A DNA stretch of 64,000 bases from an uncultured Lachnospiraceae bacterium. Lineage in GTDB: Bacteria > Bacillota > Clostridia > Lachnospirales > Lachnospiraceae. Shown piece after piece: positions 63,181-64,000 of this stretch. Position 1 is the stretch's first letter. Every line of letters starts with the position of its first letter. The position numbers were made by a program, and so were the translations under genes. The notes under the pieces are model-generated. The model had not been told where the DNA came from. It did not search any database and was given only the letters and a program-made list of their open reading frames with translations. The stretch is from contig CALGVA010000016.1 in the NCBI GenBank assembly GCA_937920345.1, positions 1 to 64,000 on the forward strand, written 5' to 3'.

Positions 63181-64000
63181 TTATGCGTCGTTCCTGACAT
63201 ACATGGTGATCGTGCCGCACTTTTTCTCCGTGAAGTCCGACAGATCCAGACTCGGCTCATAGCACCAGTGCCGGTCTTCCTTATTATACATTACGATCAC
63301 ATCGATCTCTTCAAACGCCGCCTGTTCGTCCTCACGCGGACCGAACGAGCGGTTGATTTTATGCAAATCCTCTTCCCAGTAGAACACTTCGTCATACCCG
63401 TGGATTCTGAACCAGTGATACATTGTTTTATTGCCTTCCAGATTCGGTCCGAAACAGGAAAGCACCTTCTTGTCCGTGCCGGACACCAGATCCAGCGTGG
63501 TATTAAGCGCCGTCTTAATGCTCTCGCCGCGGTAGGTGAAATAGTGCGCCTCCCGCAGCATGACTCTGCCGTGCGCCGCCAGCATCAGAAGCAGGCAGAG
63601 CATATAGACGATCCGCCGTTTTCCACTGAGCGGCTTATAGTTACATCCCACAATCACAAAGAAGAAAGCAAACCCGAGTACACAGGGCAGAATATACCGC
63701 TCCGCAATGGCGGTCTTGCTGTATGTGACACATTGCGGCAAGATTATCGCCGCGGCAAGCAGCACTTCCCATATAAGCTTCTTGGTCTGTTCCCAATAAG
63801 TCAGGAAGATCAGCCCCATAATGATACCGAATCTCACATACCATTTCAGATCTGCATGCGCTGCCGTGCTCCACGCCTGCACATACTGGTCAAACGTCAC
63901 GCTCTCATCCAGTCCCACATAAGAATAGTTATTCGTACCGATCACAAACACGATCAGAACCATCTCTACCGTAAATATTATGCCGATCGCCAGCAGATAC
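63181..64000 (-). CDS. Membrane protein, 5' end outside the window
   Basis: The reading frame is open up to the window edge: before the ATG at 63963 the codons continue as YLLAIGIIFTVE, a hydrophobic segment, so the gene starts beyond 64000. The visible 273 residues have about four membrane helices and a soluble C-terminal domain of about 110 residues (SCFGPNLEGNKTMYHWF onward). The layout resembles the GT-C-like membrane proteins elsewhere in the island. No family is recognised. Confidence 0.75.
   Translation of the reverse strand, partial: YLLAIGIIFTVEMVLIVFVIGTNNYSYVGLDESVTFDQYVQAWSTAAHADLKWYVRFGIIMGLIFLTYWEQTKKLIWEVLLAAAIILPQCVTYSKTAIAERYILPCVLGFAFFFVIVGCNYKPLSGKRRIVYMLCLLLMLAAHGRVMLREAHYFTYRGESIKTALNTTLDLVSGTDKKVLSCFGPNLEGNKTMYHWFRIHGYDEVFYWEEDLHKINRSFGPREDEQAAFEEIDVIVMYNKEDRHWCYEPSLDLSDFTEKKCGTITMYVRNDA

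Noticed and set aside
1..64000. rRNA, tRNA, prophage genes and full insertion sequences
   Set aside because: I saw no tRNA- or rRNA-like sequence, no integrase, capsid or terminase genes and no transposase gene; only short non-autonomous elements are present.

Overview
The window looks like a chromosome segment of a Lachnospiraceae-type clostridium (Bacillota). Supporting signs are consensus sigma-A promoters, AGGAGG-like ribosome binding sites, LspA, an extended ClpX-type ATPase, an HtrA protease, an LCP (LytR-CpsA-Psr) protein, GH25 muramidases with Big_2 and SpaA-like domains, a DUF4867 sugar operon, and many large GT2 glycosyltransferases. Genus and species cannot be read from the sequence alone. 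Most genes lie on the minus strand.

Region 1 (1-8300) is metabolic and regulatory. A xylulokinase - DUF4867 - fucose/arabinose-isomerase-like operon reads leftwards from a sigma-A promoter. A perfect 14-bp palindrome follows the -10 box, and a LacI-family regulator is encoded divergently. Next come a PAS-degenerate GGDEF-EAL phosphodiesterase, whose consensus promoter carries a 19-bp palindrome over the -35 box, and a carbamate kinase.

Region 2 (8300-16400) is protein quality control and cell-wall precursor supply: lspA, a subtilisin-like protein with Cys at the expected nucleophile position, an extended ClpX, HtrA and glmS.

Region 3 (16400-41900) is a large surface-polysaccharide locus. 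It holds the lipid-linked initiating sugar-phosphate transferase, five GT2 proteins (two of them very large), phosphoglucomutase, rmlC, rmlA and rmlB (no rmlD in the window), an ABC exporter (Wzm, and Wzt with a C-terminal carbohydrate-binding-like domain), a methyltransferase-kinase fusion, an LCP attachment protein and two membrane-anchored GH25 muramidases. The methyltransferase-kinase next to a Wzt with a C-terminal reader domain recalls the WbdD/Wzt chain-termination and export logic known from Gram-negative O-antigens. Here it sits in a Gram-positive type locus, and it is the most interesting system in the window.

Region 4 (42100-64000) is a second envelope island: SGNH proteins, an MBOAT/SGNH O-acylation pair, polytopic membrane proteins, GT2 and GT4 enzymes, a FAD oxidoreductase, a flippase-like protein, a permuted papain-like peptidase, a radical SAM/SPASM protein, GtrA and a VOC protein. 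Short non-autonomous mobile elements are scattered through it. One has perfect 16-bp terminal inverted repeats starting GTAA and an exact 8-bp target duplication, as expected of an IS66-derived MITE. A decayed relative supplies the last 21 or so codons of the peptidase gene. A separate 42-bp palindromic repeat occurs in inverted orientation on either side of an 8-kb block.

All functional calls are by motif and family recognition; no database search was possible.
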